Below, in pieces: positions 37,561 through 51,900 of a stretch of DNA of 64,000 nucleotides (position 1 is its first letter; each line of letters begins with the position of its first letter). The position numbers were made by a program, and so were the translations under genes. The stretch comes from Acanthaster planci (taxonomy: Eukaryota > Echinodermata > Asteroidea > Valvatida > Acanthasteridae). The DNA is taken from the NCBI RefSeq assembly GCF_001949145.1, contig NW_019091455.1:733017-797016 (forward strand). Reading direction: 5' to 3'. Below the pieces are notes generated by a model, which had not been told where the DNA came from, made no database searches, and was given only the letters and a program-made list of their open reading frames with translations.

Positions 37561-40330
37561 GCGGCCCTCCGCCACCCAAGACGGGACCAGCCGCTGCTCC
37601 AGGTCTCGGGGATAAACACAGTCATGGTCTTATTTACCTCCAAATCAAAGCATGACGGAGAAGAAGTTTCGAGAAAATGCACCAGGAAAAGACGAGACCA
37701 TGCCCCGTCGGCGTGTGATTACGCAGTGATTATTATTAAGACATTCGCCGTTTGGTATACGGCAGTTGATGGTGGAGACAGGAAACTTGGCGCGTTTGAA
37801 GTGGATTGTCTGATGTGAAGATGACTTTGACAAAAGAGATGAGAAATGAGGAGAAACGAGGGGAAGAAGAGATGAAAGAAAACAAATTAAAAGAATCCGT
37901 AAACATTCGCAAAAATGTTTATGGAAAAGCTAAAAATCTCTTAAAGCAACGATTTCTAAATACGAATACGAAAAAACCCACCAAACTTCAACTGTTGATC
38001 TTTGAAAAGCATAAACAAAAGAGATGCCATTGATCAGTGCGACCTCTGTTAAGAAAATAAAAGTTAGCTTCATTTCCAAAGAATGAACTTTTTCTCTAGC
38101 AAAGAATTTCCCAATTCTTCCAAAATATTTTTTTTTAATTTAAATTTAATAACTTCACTGACACCGTCAATGCAACACACAATGGGCAGACACGATTTCG
38201 AATGTGATTCAAGGATTCGCATTAATCATTCTAACTTCAATTTAACCGTTTTGGGGCGACAATGAAGTTGTTATGGAGGCCTACTAGAAAGGGATTCATC
38301 TGGACAAGAAACAAAAGGTCAAACACGAAAGAAACTGTGGGGTTAAATCGGTGTTAAATCCACACCACTGGATTGCAGTATAAGACATCAAGGGTCTGGG
38401 CCATACCTTAAGAGTACTGAAATAGCCTGAATGGTACATAGAGTAGAAGAAGACAGGATATGTTGGGGCTGTGCTAAGTCACTCTATTTTGAGCCCAATC
38501 CTCTTTTGCCGTAATCTTTACTGGTACTGTATCATTTGGTGAAAACTGGCCGACACTAAAGCTCTGCAAATGATAGGCCTACGATACACTTTTTTCAACT
38601 GAAAATCTGGACTTTTGACAAGATAATCGAAGATGGAGCAATATGATATCAGGGCATGGTGCACCTTGTGCCCGCACTCGGTGTCATACGGCACTGCATG
38701 ACTAGAGCCCTGAAAACGAGACAAAAATCCGTCATGGCGCATCTCCTCCGCACGCTGTCGAACCCAGAGCTAGAGCAGCAGCATACATCACATGGCATCC
38801 CGCGGATTCGTCTCAGAGGCCGCTGAGGACGATGTTGGACTTGCGTCAGGACATTTCATACTGCCAAACATATTACTTAATCAGAAAACAGAACTCGCTG
38901 CTTCTCGATGGTTGGTCCGTGATTTGCAGTGATCTTGACATGAGTTGGTAGTGTACAGATAAAGTGGTGATACTCCGAAAAGAGAGGATTGTTGTTTTTG
39001 TCTCAAAATTGAAAGAGAGAACGATTCCAGAATCTGGTCCATTTATTTTGGACATGATGACAACTTCCGCTGTACACCATGAAGGTAAGAAAAATGCTCA
39101 ACACTCATTCGACAACACAAACCTGTACCGAGTTTTCTTAATATTGTCAAATAAAATGTGTGATCGCACACGAACGTGACACACGGACTCATCCCCTTGT
39201 AACGAAGAGAGATGATACAAAGTGAAATTGTTCACTGTAAGTCATTTTAAATTATAGGCTATCTTACCCCACTTTCGGATGCTCCACAAGTCGTGATTGT
39301 TTACAGAGGCACCATAAAGCAAAAACGACTTGATACATAAAAGACTTTTGGCAATGCAGTTCGCCATTTTCAAAAGTCGGCCAGCTTGAATCAAAGGTGA
39401 GATAGTCTTGTGTAATACCTCAAAGAACGTTGAAAGGTCAAGTTAGACAATTTTCAGCTTTTTTACGGATTGTCCTCTTCCGATGAGTTCCTACACATGA
39501 CCAGTCGAAAACATACGAAACATATCTCAGTCATACCTGTGCTTAAAATCGTATACTGGTTGTCATTCGAAGTATTAAGTTTGCTGTTTCCAGCACTGCC
39601 ATTCCAAGTTCAAGAGTTTTGAAATCAAATACCACAAAGCTGATTTACGTTTTTTTTATTGCAGCATGACAGAATCGTCAGTCCAATTCCCCCGTCGTGC
39701 CCTCACCTCACCAAGTGACCCCCACGCATCAAGCCGGTGACTGCTCACCTTTTCCCCGGCCATTTGACGGAGCTGCAATCTCTGTTGACTGACACTAGAC
39801 TGCCGGAAACTTTTCGAGTGTTGGGTCAACACAGGTTGTTATTGTACCAGCGATTTGAATTGCTTCTTTTGCTTGCCATTCTCACCTGGTCGTCTTACGC
39901 AGTCCCCCGGCTTTGTTGCACGGGTATAGCCCCCGCGGTGTCTAAATATTATTCGGGGTTTTTGCGGAGAAAGGGTAAAAAATACTATGCGGTTCGTCTT
40001 AAGCGAGCTAAGTTTTTATCCCCCAGAAATGACACAAAAGGGTGTCAGAATTGATGGAGCATGCACGATGAAGTCGACAGAATTTTTTCTTCATCATTAT
40101 AGTTCTTTCATTTTCAAAATATTATGCTTTTTTGACGGGCAGTCAATCAAAGTGCAAAGATTACAACAGCAGCGGTTTGTACGGGAATGGCGAGTTTGTT
40201 GACTGTATTTTGTAGTTAGACGTTGATAGAGGCGTCACATGAAAGTCGCTATTTGGAAGGCACACCGCGTGAATTTTAATTGGGAGTGTCTTTTGTGCAG
40301 CTGCGCACACCTCTTCAGTTTTAAGAAATG

Positions 40331-40592
40331 TGATGTGATTTGTGAAGGCCCTTCGCATGGTGAGCTTTGTCATTTTGGTGCAAATCAACTTCAAATTGAC
40401 CTGGACACTGTCATGTTTTCAAACCTGTTTAATTCGTGATTCTAGACAACCTAGATTCATGTTGTAGACACTTAGAATCATAAATGTAATGAAAAAAAAT
40501 ATGAAAACAAGGGTATGTCCATATTAATTGGAAGTTTACATGCACCCAAATGACAAAGCTCACCATGCGAAGAGTTTTCGCAGATCACATCA
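40331..40592. mobile_element. 262-bp hairpin element
   Basis: The outer arms (40331-40382 and 40541-40592) share TGATGTGAT, TTCGCATGGTGAGCTTTGTCATTT and GGTGCA in inverted orientation. The complementarity continues inward at lower identity through AACTTC-AATT, GGACA and GTTTTCA to a TGATTCTA...TAGAATCA centre. The whole unit is therefore one near-complete inverted repeat, consistent with an old MITE or foldback element. It makes similar MTKLTMRR peptides appear on opposite strands, which is a symmetry artefact rather than evidence of genes. Confidence 0.65.
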
Positions 40593-40849
40593 CAGATATT
40601 ATTGACTATGCTTTTCCAGACTTACTAAACAAGGACGATGATGCCATGATGTCTTTACGGAAAGCTGCTGCTAAGGTCATGGTTCTGCTAAAATTGAGAA
40701 CCCGTTTCGCTCATAGGAAATTTTTTTTTTTGCTCAATGACCAATATCTTGTCATGTACTGAAACAACAACGAATCGCCAAAGAAAACGAAGTTGGAAAC
40801 GGCAAAATGTCCAAACATGGGACCGATTTCAATGCGTAGGTAGCTATAT

Positions 40850-40965
40850 TAAACATGGATGCTTTCTTCCCTGATGACTTCACTCAAAATGATGCAAATT
40901 TGCATTAGCGTATAAACAAAATATAAAAGGGCCAAAAATGCTCTTTTCAAAAACTTTGACATAAA
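40850..40965 (-). repeat. Diverged dispersed repeat with octamer palindrome
   Basis: This is the inverted relative of 23085-23190. It includes ATGCAAATTTGCAT (40892-40905), two overlapping POU octamers in palindromic arrangement. Similarity to the other copy is patchy and the repeat class is unknown. Confidence 0.5.
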
Positions 40966-43739
40966 AAGCCACAACGGGAAAGATGCACTAATCAGGAGCA
41001 AAAAGAGACAAACATCCCAAAATAAAAGAAGGCCATAAAGAAATGAATACTTTTTTATCCACCAAAAGAATTTCAAATAGTTGTCAAATGTAACAGGAGT
41101 AGAAGGGTTGAATATGCGTCCTTTAATTAAAAGGAAGATATCTCCGATCTTCCACAATCTGTCTTTACAAACGCTTCCTTTTCCGACAGGTCCTGCCGGA
41201 TTATAAGATGGTTTACGTGAGTCACAACATTAACGTTAACCAGATATGAACTTCAGAGCAGTTGTCCGACAAACTCCGATGGTAAGCTAGGAAACACTGC
41301 GGGAAGAGTATACGTTTCGAGCAACAGCGTGATGTAGGCGAAACATCGACGGGAATATTTCGCGTTGTAAAAAAAAACCCTTGCAGTTAACTTCCACAAA
41401 GTATAATAATAGATGCCACGTAAAAGATTTTGTAAATTAAAATTGTTCATTTACCAGGCTAGTTTATGTTAATGTTTGTTTGCCTCTGATATCGTCCGTG
41501 GCAGGATACTCTTGATAAAATTCTTTATAACCACCATCATTTTGAATAGTTAACCTGAGGCAGCGCAGGGAATTTCTTCCTGAAAAGTGCGGTGGCACAA
41601 TTTTATGCAAAGTCGGCTGATTTCGAAGACAGGAGCGTACAGGTTTGTTTCCACGGGCGGTGAATGGCAGAATCTTCCGACCAACACAAACATTTTGAAG
41701 GGTCCTGTCAACCGTCGTCCACTCAGGAGTCGACCTGCTCTCGGTTAAGAGAGAGTGCATCGATTGCCGACCCCCTCCCCCTCCCTTCAACCGAGCAAAC
41801 TCTCTGAGTGTTTGCATTTGACTTCCAAACTTGTTTGACTGGCTACCGGCAGTGTAGGGAGGATCCGGCAAAATAAAGGGAAAGTAAGTTCAAAATATGC
41901 TTAACAATTAGTTTGCCGGCACAGACAAAGAAGGGACTTCAACATGTTTCCGCCCGGGAACAAATACAGAAAGGGAGAGGAGGCATGTGAAGTGGTGGGG
42001 AGTGACCGGTGTGGGTGTATAGTCGTCGAGGTTTTTGGGTGTCGGGGGGGGGGCGTCTTGAGATTTGGTTTTAACAGGGGTCGCTTTGCTTAATTGCCTT
42101 GGACACCGTCACTGTTTGTCCTAGCTTGTTTGTGTTTACTTTGGCCAGTGACTGCACTTTGTTTGATTGACGTGGGAGTAGCGGTGACGGACCATGGACA
42201 GGAGGAGTCGACGAAGGAGGACAGCTATGGGATAACTGGAAATCAGGAGAACAGCAATTTTTGGAAGGGGGGGGGGTGATACAGTGTCGTTTGAGGATCC
42301 ATTGCTAACGTTAGTAGCGTTGGCGGATCCAGAGAGCCAAACAGATGCCCCCTCAAAAAAGCAAGAATGTTTTTTCACTAGTAAGTAATTTCACAATACC
42401 TGCCCAAAACCCCAGAACTGTATAGCCCCCCCCAGGTCATAAGGTTTCTTTTAGAAATCCTCACACTTCGGCCTTGCACCCCCAAGATTTTGCTCTGGGC
42501 TCACCCTTTGGTATAGTAGGTTGTGATGCATTTACATTTCTGTGTTTATTCCTTTACCAACTGTTTTTTGATTCGATTTTTTAACAAATCGTCCACCCCT
42601 GAGCATTAAAATGGCCCGAAAAGCCCGGACTAGAGCCAAGAAAAATAAGCAAAAGTCTCAAAAACTGTTGACCGGGGACTAGGAGGGGAAATATGTGAAT
42701 GGGAGTATCACCTTATGGCAGAAATTCCGGCTGCGGCACGCCACCAGGTAGGCAGCCTTCCTGTTAGAACAGGGAGTAAGGTGTTAACGGGCTTCTTGGT
42801 ATCGGCAGTCGAAACCGGCAGTTTGTCGGTTAATTAAAGCCGGTGACACGCCGGTTGGAGCCGGTCAAGCGTCGTGGGATAGAGTTCTAGCCCAGTGCAG
42901 ATACCTGCGATGTTGCTCTCGTAAGCTGTTACTAAATACTAGCGGGAACGCTAAAAAAAGTCACGATGTCGGTAAAGGCCGAGGCCCAATATTAAATAAA
43001 AGGTTAGGAAACTGAAGTTTCTGTTGTGTTTTGGTAAAAATGAAAGAATGTACGCAAACCATAAGCCGGATTATTTAATTTCCCCTAGGATCAGCTTAAC
43101 GATAGAAAATCTTTGCGTTGCTGACAGGCTGTTCAACTTTGCGGACTCTACCAAGTTCGTCTCTCAAGATTTGTCTTAATTACTTTGAGAGACTAACTTG
43201 TCCATTATTAGTAATGAAGAGCACCAGAGCATAATATCAATAAAAACGGCTGCAAAAGACTACTGCTGAGTAGAGTGGTGTAGAAGTCTCATCGGCAGAA
43301 AAAAAAGGCTGGCAACAATTTATATTTAAAAATGAAAACTGCAGAATACTGAAGAGTCAGTGAGAAGCTTGAATGCCAAGGTCAGTGTTTGTCCAAGAAT
43401 CGAGAACTTGCGATCGGGAAGCGGTCGACAAGAACCTAGGGGAGAATTTATCGGTTATCGATTGACTTGCTTAAAAATTATTAACTGGACAGATCTGTTC
43501 CAGGTGCATGACCAGTCGGCTGTTCACCTTTTGCCAAAACAAACTTGATTAATCATGACTAGAATGGAGTGACCAGAGCGGCCTTATATAGAAAGGCCAC
43601 ACTTTTATTCAGCCGTGGATGAGTGGCAGGTAGCCCCGCTTTATCCAGCACAATCCGTAATAGCCGGCACGCACGTCACTATAGGCCCTACGTCCACGCG
43701 CAAACCTGCAGCAAACACAGATCTGTCGTGTACACATTC

Positions 43740-44560
43740 ACGGACAGGCCACGTCTATTGTCGCTTCCACCAACTTGACGTTCGACGTTGAATGAGACCC
43801 GCTCCCCGCCAACGCACAAAAAAGAACCCTTCGCTGAAACCATCGCGCGTTCAGGTCTTTTGTGCGACTACCTCGAAGGGGAAAATAAGGCTTGCTTTTT
43901 TTCCCTGGACTTCGAGAGCAGTTTCGAATTTCAGTAAAATCAACCAGTTTATTGTGTGGCTTTTCTCCTCCAATACCGAGGACGACGCCGGCGTGTCGCC
44001 ATCGCTGCCGGCCTAGACAATTCAAGATTGCGAGGCTAAACTCTAGCTTCGTGAAATCATATTCCGAGCCCAATAACCCGAAAGAAAAGACACATTGGAA
44101 GGAAAAGTGTTGGACAAAACGGACACGTTGGATGAGCTTCTACCAAGGAGCTCGTGGGCGGGTGAAGGGCCGCTGTGTCACACACTTGGGGCAAGGCGGT
44201 GCAGCCGGGGCGCTGTACGGCAACGACATCGAATCTTAGTCTCGAGCAGCGGGGCAGACGACATCTATTTCCCGCGCGCGCGAATTGGCCCGCCGGTAAG
44301 GAAACCGGGGCAAAATATGACACGTCTGGCTTCTCCGAGCTGTGTTAAATTAAGATTTCTGTCGTTACTAAGCGGTCCTAAGTCCGGGCCCTGGTTATCG
44401 TATCGCGGGCAGATGGGGCCGACCCGAAGCAATCGCGCATCGGGTTGTAGACGGACACCGCAGACTTGTGATCACTTGATTCGCCCGGACGCTGCGGGCA
44501 AGAGATACTCGTCTGCAAAGATTTGCTCAAATTGAGCGTTCCCTCGCGGAGGCTTCTGAT
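43740..44560. other. CpG/GC-rich island without a recognised gene
   Basis: About 800 bp are much richer in G, C and CpG than the flanks, including CCCGCGCGCGCGAATTGG at 44271-44288. Several overlapping frames occur on both strands, the longest at 44095-44535 (+), but none resembles a known protein. A TATA-like CCTTATATAG lies upstream at about 43581. It may be a promoter or non-coding first exon, or simply a GC-rich segment. Confidence 0.35.
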
Positions 44561-45225
44561 GAGGCCGGACCGAGATGAGATCATTTTTGTGAATCATTAT
44601 TGGCTGTCCTATTTTAATAATAGTTCGCCTCTTGGCGATAGACCGCTATTCCGGGTCTTTATCGCTCAATAAAACATACTTTAAAACATGCCCGTGTGCG
44701 GACGGCTTCGTGGTCCATATACATTGAACCGACAGACCTGTAGGGTCTACAGCCATAAAAAAAAAGGTTGACAGACTGAGATATGTAGGTCTGTCACAAT
44801 GCCGCTGATGGTGGGCTTTCCAGGGCAACATCGATTGTTGAGATAGCGTTGCGATAGAAATCCACTCCATGCTCCCTTCCGCGGCCCCCTTCTCTGTATT
44901 TAATATCAAGCCTAAGTATACAAATCCCCGCATATAGGTTTCCTTTCAGGAGAAAAGAAAAATTCAAATATCGCTCAGGGCGCCCGGGCTTGAAGCTTGC
45001 TCCCGTCACAATATCCCGTTGAAGATGAAGGAACCAATGACCGCGGTGCATTTGGGACAGACAGGGAGCGCCATGTAAGAAAAAATAACGCAGGGAGTTT
45101 GAATGAGGAGGCGAGGGAGAGGTTATCGCTCAGACTCGTCGGCCAACAGATATCAGCGGGCGAAACACTTCGAAGACTCCCGGTCAATCAGTTTCGTGCT
45201 GCAATACATTAACTGGAGAATTTCT

Positions 45226-45741
45226 NNNNNNNNNNNNNNNNNNNNNNNNNNNNNNNNNNNNNNNNNNNNNNNNNNNNNNNNNNNNNNNNNNNNNNNNNNN
45301 NNNNNNNNNNNNNNNNNNNNNNNNNNNNNNNNNNNNNNNNNNNNNNNNNNNNNNNNNNNNNNNNNNNNNNNNNNNNNNNNNNNNNNNNNNNNNNNNNNNN
45401 NNNNNNNNNNNNNNNNNNNNNNNNNNNNNNNNNNNNNNNNNNNNNNNNNNNNNNNNNNNNNNNNNNNNNNNNNNNNNNNNNNNNNNNNNNNNNNNNNNNN
45501 NNNNNNNNNNNNNNNNNNNNNNNNNNNNNNNNNNNNNNNNNNNNNNNNNNNNNNNNNNNNNNNNNNNNNNNNNNNNNNNNNNNNNNNNNNNNNNNNNNNN
45601 NNNNNNNNNNNNNNNNNNNNNNNNNNNNNNNNNNNNNNNNNNNNNNNNNNNNNNNNNNNNNNNNNNNNNNNNNNNNNNNNNNNNNNNNNNNNNNNNNNNN
45701 NNNNNNNNNNNNNNNNNNNNNNNNNNNNNNNNNNNNNNNNN
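45226..45741. other. Assembly gap (516 N)
   Basis: An N run of undetermined sequence. Frames drawn across it are meaningless. Confidence 0.98.
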
Positions 45742-48710
45742 GCCTGAACCCAATTAAATCTCCAATACGTGCGTGGGAAAAGCATGGAACAAGATTTACA
45801 TTCGTGGATCTACTTGCATGCTTTGCTTACACAAGTATGATGGTAGATGTTTGTTTAATCCACACATGAAAATTTCACCTCTAAAAACAAGTTTGCAGAA
45901 AAAAACTGCAAACTCAGAAGCAAGCTTCATTTCAGGAATTCTATAAAATCGATACCTTCACAGGCATTTGAATTCTCTGCTTGAGAATTAAAGAAAACAA
46001 CCAATATGACACAAAAGCGCTAATCAAAATTTCAATAAAATTTGATCCACACAAAATGATTTCACAACTTCTTGGCCAGGAAGACTAATTTCTTGCAGTT
46101 TTTCTTCATTCCTAAAGTTCTATCAAACTGAGTTAATTTAAAGTTGAAGGAGCCTTCAGTAAACAAAACAATTCAAGAGCAGATCCACATCAAATAGGGG
46201 CCAAATTGTTTTGGGGACCAAAAATAAGGGAATGTCTTTATTTGTATGGCCTTTCTGAGATATGAGAATAACTCTGAGGGTTTTTACATGCCTCTGGAAG
46301 AAAAGAAAGTGAGTTGGTTCAAAAATAGCCTTTTCTCATAGTCCCCCCCAATCAAACACGTTCATGCATGGCCCGTGTTGCGCCCCTCCCAATTTGCGCA
46401 TGCGTAAATCGCATTTATTACTCTGAGAGAGTCTGAAAATGGCATCATTTCAGAGGAAACTCGAATTATTTGATCCAAACGAATTTCCCTCTCAGCCAAC
46501 TTGTGCTGTAACAGAGTGAAATTCTTACCGACACCACGGCTGCAATGGTCAGTAAGTAATACAGTGCGATCAAACATCAAAGAGGACATGGTTTGTGTTT
46601 TTATTGGTTATTTATTTTGCGGAATAATTCCTAATGACGAGGGAAAGCAGACCTCTATCTTGAGGCACGTGGGCCGTCCCTTATGGGGACCAGTTAATAA
46701 CAATCCTTGGGCATAAAATTGAACAGGAATCGAAAGATGAATGATCAACCATCGTGTTTGATGAGCAGTTAATCGCCTGGGGCTGCACTCCCCCCCCCGC
46801 ATGCTTAGCATTTTTCAAGCCTTCATCATGCAGCTGCGATGGAAGTCTAGTATCCCGAATCCCCGAAGGTGATGATGATGTTTCGATTCCGTGTCAAAGG
46901 GTTGCTGCTGACAAATAGCCAGAGCTTTCGCGCGATATCCATGCCGGATAAGCATAACCGCAGAAGATTTCAATCCAAATTCCTACATTTTCAGCAGATG
47001 TCTTTCGATATAGTTGTTTACCGAGCTCGACAGAGGGATGTAGACAAACCTAAAAACAAATTACAGAACAAAAGAGGGACACATAAATTCGAAGGCTGTT
47101 TTCAGGGACCAACATCTCAGCAGTGTTATTGTAATAAAGTGGTTCTGGAACATGGACGCGCATGCGTTGTTGCAATCTATCCAGTGAACAGTTGAGCATG
47201 TTTAAATGTATTCGTAGAATGAGCTGAAAAGTTGGCAGAAACTCAAGAACTCCCAACACCTCCTTCCCTAAAGTTTTTTTTATTTTCATTTCGAGAACAA
47301 ACAATGTACCTCACTGTTATAAGATGTATAAAGAATATCCATGGCCGCTAGAAAATTGAAATGGAGAGCCCCTCTGGAATTTACAGTAAGGTGGTCGGCC
47401 GTGTACGAACTACGGTTTGGATATATTGCAATAACTTCATTCATATTTTGTGTGTATTATTTTCCCTATTGCTGGGAGAGCGGTGTTTTTGCAACGCCGT
47501 ACGCGAGCCGGATGTATTGTGACACCTATTATGTTTAACATGGCCTCCGGGCGTTGCCCTACCGGGCGGCAGGCCGCGGTCCTTGCTCCAATATGCAGGC
47601 GGACCTCCGCGTTGTTGATCAGAACCCGAACATGAGTAGCTAATTCTTCTCCTTCTTCCTTTTTTTTTTTTCAAAATAATGAAGATGATGAAAACAGCTA
47701 ACTGGTTATTGAATTATTGTGTCAATAATTGGCCAATTCACTCATCTAAAAAACCGGTACGTTTACGCAATCAATTAAGTAACAAGGCACCTACTATAGT
47801 GCGAAATAATTTATTATCTTGTTTTTTGGCGGGTTTAAGAGGAGGTTTGGGACTGCGGGGAAAGTTTCAAAGACTCTTGAAACAACATCACGATTCTTCA
47901 GTGATAAAAGTGGCTGAAGAATAGCTGAAAAATTAGTGCTTTTTTCAGCAGGGATTCCGTGCTGGTTTATTTTCCCCCGCTGTGACGAATACTACAAGAC
48001 AATCAGTCCACAAACTGACGCGAAGAATGCCAGCCACCTCGGTGATTCATCTCGGTGGTGTTTTTATGTTTGTCCAAAAGTGTCCCCTCACATGATTAGC
48101 TTTTTGCCTTTTTATGAAGGTGTTTGTTCCTTTCTTTTTATATCATGCAATTACTTCTAATTGGTTGATATACTCGAGAATATAAAAACTACGGCGCACG
48201 GTCTTCTTCTATTCCAAAGAAAAGGCACTGTTCTCTTGAAAGGTCTGACGCACAAGAAAATTACAAATGGAATGTCCGTTATTGTCTATGTCGTCTTGAC
48301 AAAATTGTTTGCTGTTGTTTCTAAAGAGGTGCTTTGGAAACAGCTATTACTTATAGACTCGTTGTATTATGCATGTATAAAGGGCTCTTTATCAACATTC
48401 AGTTCAGCCAATGCTTCTGTTTAGATATAATACTGCGTCAACATCAGTTTGAAAATTTGGTAACCTTTTCCCCATTCTTCCCGGCAGAATTCTTGCCTTG
48501 GTAGGGCCTCAATTTGGCTCTATGTATTGTTCTGGGCCCTAAACACCCGTGTTCTCTAAACCTCACGGTTCAGTTGGCCCCCATACCCTGTTGTACTTGG
48601 GCAGTAGACCTTAGGGCCCACATAGCGCTCTTCCGCTCTGTGTACTGTTACCATTTTCATAGAGCTCTTTAAATAATTTTTTAAAGAAATAATTGAAAAC
48701 GCCGAGAGTT

Positions 48711-48906
48711 TAAACACAATCCCAACACTTTTTTATCCACTTTTTGTTTTAAACACGTTTTATCATGTGCAGATGTTTACCTTGAAATGCGTTCAGGAAT
48801 GCGTTTCATTGCTATGCGTTTTCACAAAGCTAAACACGTACCACGGAGAAGCGTCTTGCATTTGAACACAATCCTAAACACAATTCAATATAAAAAATCT
48901 TAAACA
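48711..48906. promoter_or_regulatory. Cluster of six forkhead core sites
   Basis: TAAACA occurs at 48711, 48750, 48831, 48875 and 48901, and the exact site TGTTTAC at 48774-48780. Several copies extend to AAACACGT, and ATGCGTT recurs three times between 48785 and 48821. Six TGTTTA cores in 196 bp are far more than base composition predicts. This may be a forkhead-responsive enhancer between the FoxL1-like gene and GMDS, or a degraded short tandem motif. Confidence 0.35.
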
Positions 48907-51900
48907 TGTCGTTGGTTACACGTGTTAAATTGGTCAAACGTGTTAACGAAAATGTGTACAAAAAAGCGTTCAAACTCCAAGCGCTATTTTTACCGTGTGA
49001 AGCCACACATTTCATTTCAAAGCTAAATGAAGCTATAGTGTATAAAGTAAGTTCCAAGCTTTCCCAAAATCGAAAATTCAGAGACAAACATGAAAACTTT
49101 TAAAAGGAATTTTTCTTATTAGCGTAGGTGAGTAAATTTTGCGAAACACCGGGGTCGTTTTGCTTGAGTCTTCAAAATTTAAGAGGGCACCAGGTACCTC
49201 AATGTGCAAGCCATTTTGCTGCAGATTAGTGGAGAAAGATGTAAAGAGAGATGCACAATTTCGTTTCTATTTTAGCGGCAAATGCTGCTTCCGACGACGA
49301 ATATGAAAAAAAAAATTCAGGGTAACGGGACGCATAGTGACTGTTTTATGAAGCACTTAATTCCCCTCTTGAACGGTGGGACCAACAACTTAAGGAACCG
49401 GATTACACCCACGGGACCGGCCATCGGCCGATTTGATAGGACGTTTTGATGGCGAGTTTTCATAACTTTGCGGACCGGTGTTTGTTGAATTGGTCCCTCG
49501 ACCCACATTTAGCGTCCGATGTTGTGTTTCGGTACAGGGGTTGGGGTCGAGAGATCACGGGGTGCTGTTTGATGGGCAGGGAGTTATTAACTTGCATGTC
49601 TTAAAGGAACTGCGTAGGAATTATTGCTTGTGAGTCCCCACAGTGTTAGTAGCGTAGCCGGGCTCTAAGTTCCAGAGGGGCAGCGGGGGGGGGCACGAGT
49701 TCCCATAGAGAGTTGCCCCAACCCCTCTTCCTGGGTACGCAACTGACTGGTACTCATTTTGTTTCAGAATTTCAAACAATAAGAATTCTTAAGTAGGCCT
49801 ACCGGTACAAAAGCACCAGGTTTAACGACGCCGTGTCTTGTTACTGTACACTCTCTATGCATTCCGAATTCCAAAACATCATACAGAACTGCCGCAAAGT
49901 GCTTGCTGGCTACAGCGAACTATACGATCGAAACGTAAGGCTCTCCTATTGTTGTCAATTTCGAAGACGGCAACAATGGACTAAACGTTTTAGAGTATTA
50001 ATCGCTCAACATTCACAACGTAATAAGTTTGAAAAGTATTTCTTCCGGTGGAAACACGATTTAATCTCAATTTATTCGACCGGGCAAATTTCACTCTAAT
50101 TCGTTTCATCCCAATGATTTTAGTTGCTGGGAACAAATTTTCACTCCATCAGAGGGATTTCTCATTCGACAAGGGTACATGTTTCAAACTCTGGAATTTC
50201 TAGGGTACTCGATAGATTCCTGAAATTATTTAAGTGTTTGAGAAGTGACAACAAATCATGAAGAACAAGCTTGGTTAACTGGAAATCACAGGCTAAAATC
50301 GTTCACCAAATGGGGATTTGATTTCTCAGTCAACCAGCTGACTTGTTTGTCACCCAAACTGCTATACATAAACGATTTTAAATGAAAGACTACGTCATTC
50401 TCTGAATGATGAAATCAGAGGACATCGATCTGAACCATGCTTAAACAAACACAATAAGATGACGGAGGCCGAAACGGACCATATTTTTTATCCTTTTTAC
50501 CATGGTTCTTACCATCCTCAAGACGGGAGATTGACTTCAAAGTGTTGTTAGCTCCTATGACATAAACAATAACCGCCCTAAAAATTACTCAAATCACATT
50601 CACCGCTACGCAATATTGATTTGGTAATTTCCACTTTAAACTTCGGATCAGTTTTTTTTTTCTGTTATAAAATCTCTCTCAAAATCCATCTGCTCCTTTA
50701 CAAGTTACCAATTATTCTCGATATGGTAGTCTCTTTAATTACTGACAGACAGGACACACGGGAGGTGTGTTTAACCGAAAAAGAAACAACAGTCTCCAGA
50801 TGTCGGCATTTTGCTTTTGGAGTGGCCGACATCTACGCTCGTAAATCACGCGTATGGCCGAGGCTTTACCGGCTGCTCGCGGCCTGCTCTCTGGTATATC
50901 ACGCCCGGCTCAGTTCAGTCCCGTCCTGTGGCGCGAGACATTTTTAACTGTCGCTTTTCATCGGTTTGTTTTATTTATTGAGGCGCTGTGGTCGGAGGGG
51001 CTTGACGGGGTAACGATGGCAAATTGGATTAACACCCCTGTGTATGCGGCTCCTTTGGAAGAATTTAACGGCGTGAAAATGACCCCCAACATGTGACGAG
51101 GGAGGTCTGTGAGCTGTTTAGGTGCAACAGTGGACTGAATGGTGCTGAGAACTGCACGTGTCCATTTATTTTGGTTGAGTTGTGAACTTAAACATCTGTG
51201 TTTCTGATTTTTTGTTATTTCTGTGATCTTTACTCAAGGATGTCTTTGCGGCATCGAAGATGTAAAACTCTTGGGGAAAAGTTGCAGAGAATTGGGGGGA
51301 AAATGGAAAATGTCACCGCTTGTTTGACATCGGAAGAAAGTTGAGAGATCATAAAGAGCTCTCGACGATCTTACTAGGACACAGCGGCATTCCTGACCCG
51401 GTACTCATCGGGGCTTCTCTGGCCAAGTGGCCTGCCAATAATCCGCTCGCTCGTCGGGCGAAGTACTACTCCACTGGCACCACCCGCGGACACCTTAATT
51501 GAAAGACAAACAAGGAGCCTCTTCCGAACTTGTTGTTTTCTATTACAACGCCACTGGTTCAAAACCAATTTCTCAATTGCGGGGTTTAAGGTATTGTTTG
51601 CAAAGGGCATAGCGGAAACAACAGGGGTGCTTCACGATTGACGGAAGTCTCTTTTTTTGGAGGGGGGGGCGGACCGGGCTGTGAAGTTTTGTCGGCTTGA
51701 CTAAGTTTTGAGAGACTGTCGCTGCGAGACGATGTAGGTAAGTTGTGACGGCATGCCAACAAGAAAACAAGACGCTGGATCCAATTATGAGTCCCACGAT
51801 CGATTACTTTATTTCCTAAACGACTTTAGAAATTGACGATGCGACAGTTAAGTACCTGCTCGTGCACGGCGATGCCTCTCGGTATTTTTATACAAACTTT

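Noticed and set aside
40161-40762. Two small proteins sharing MTKLTMRR on opposite strands
   Set aside because: They are the two arms of one inverted repeat, so the similarity is structural, not evidence for a gene pair.
45103-45785. Long open frames across the second gap
   Set aside because: Almost all codons are N; the frames are produced by the absence of stops in the gap. The same applies to frames across 19110-19332.
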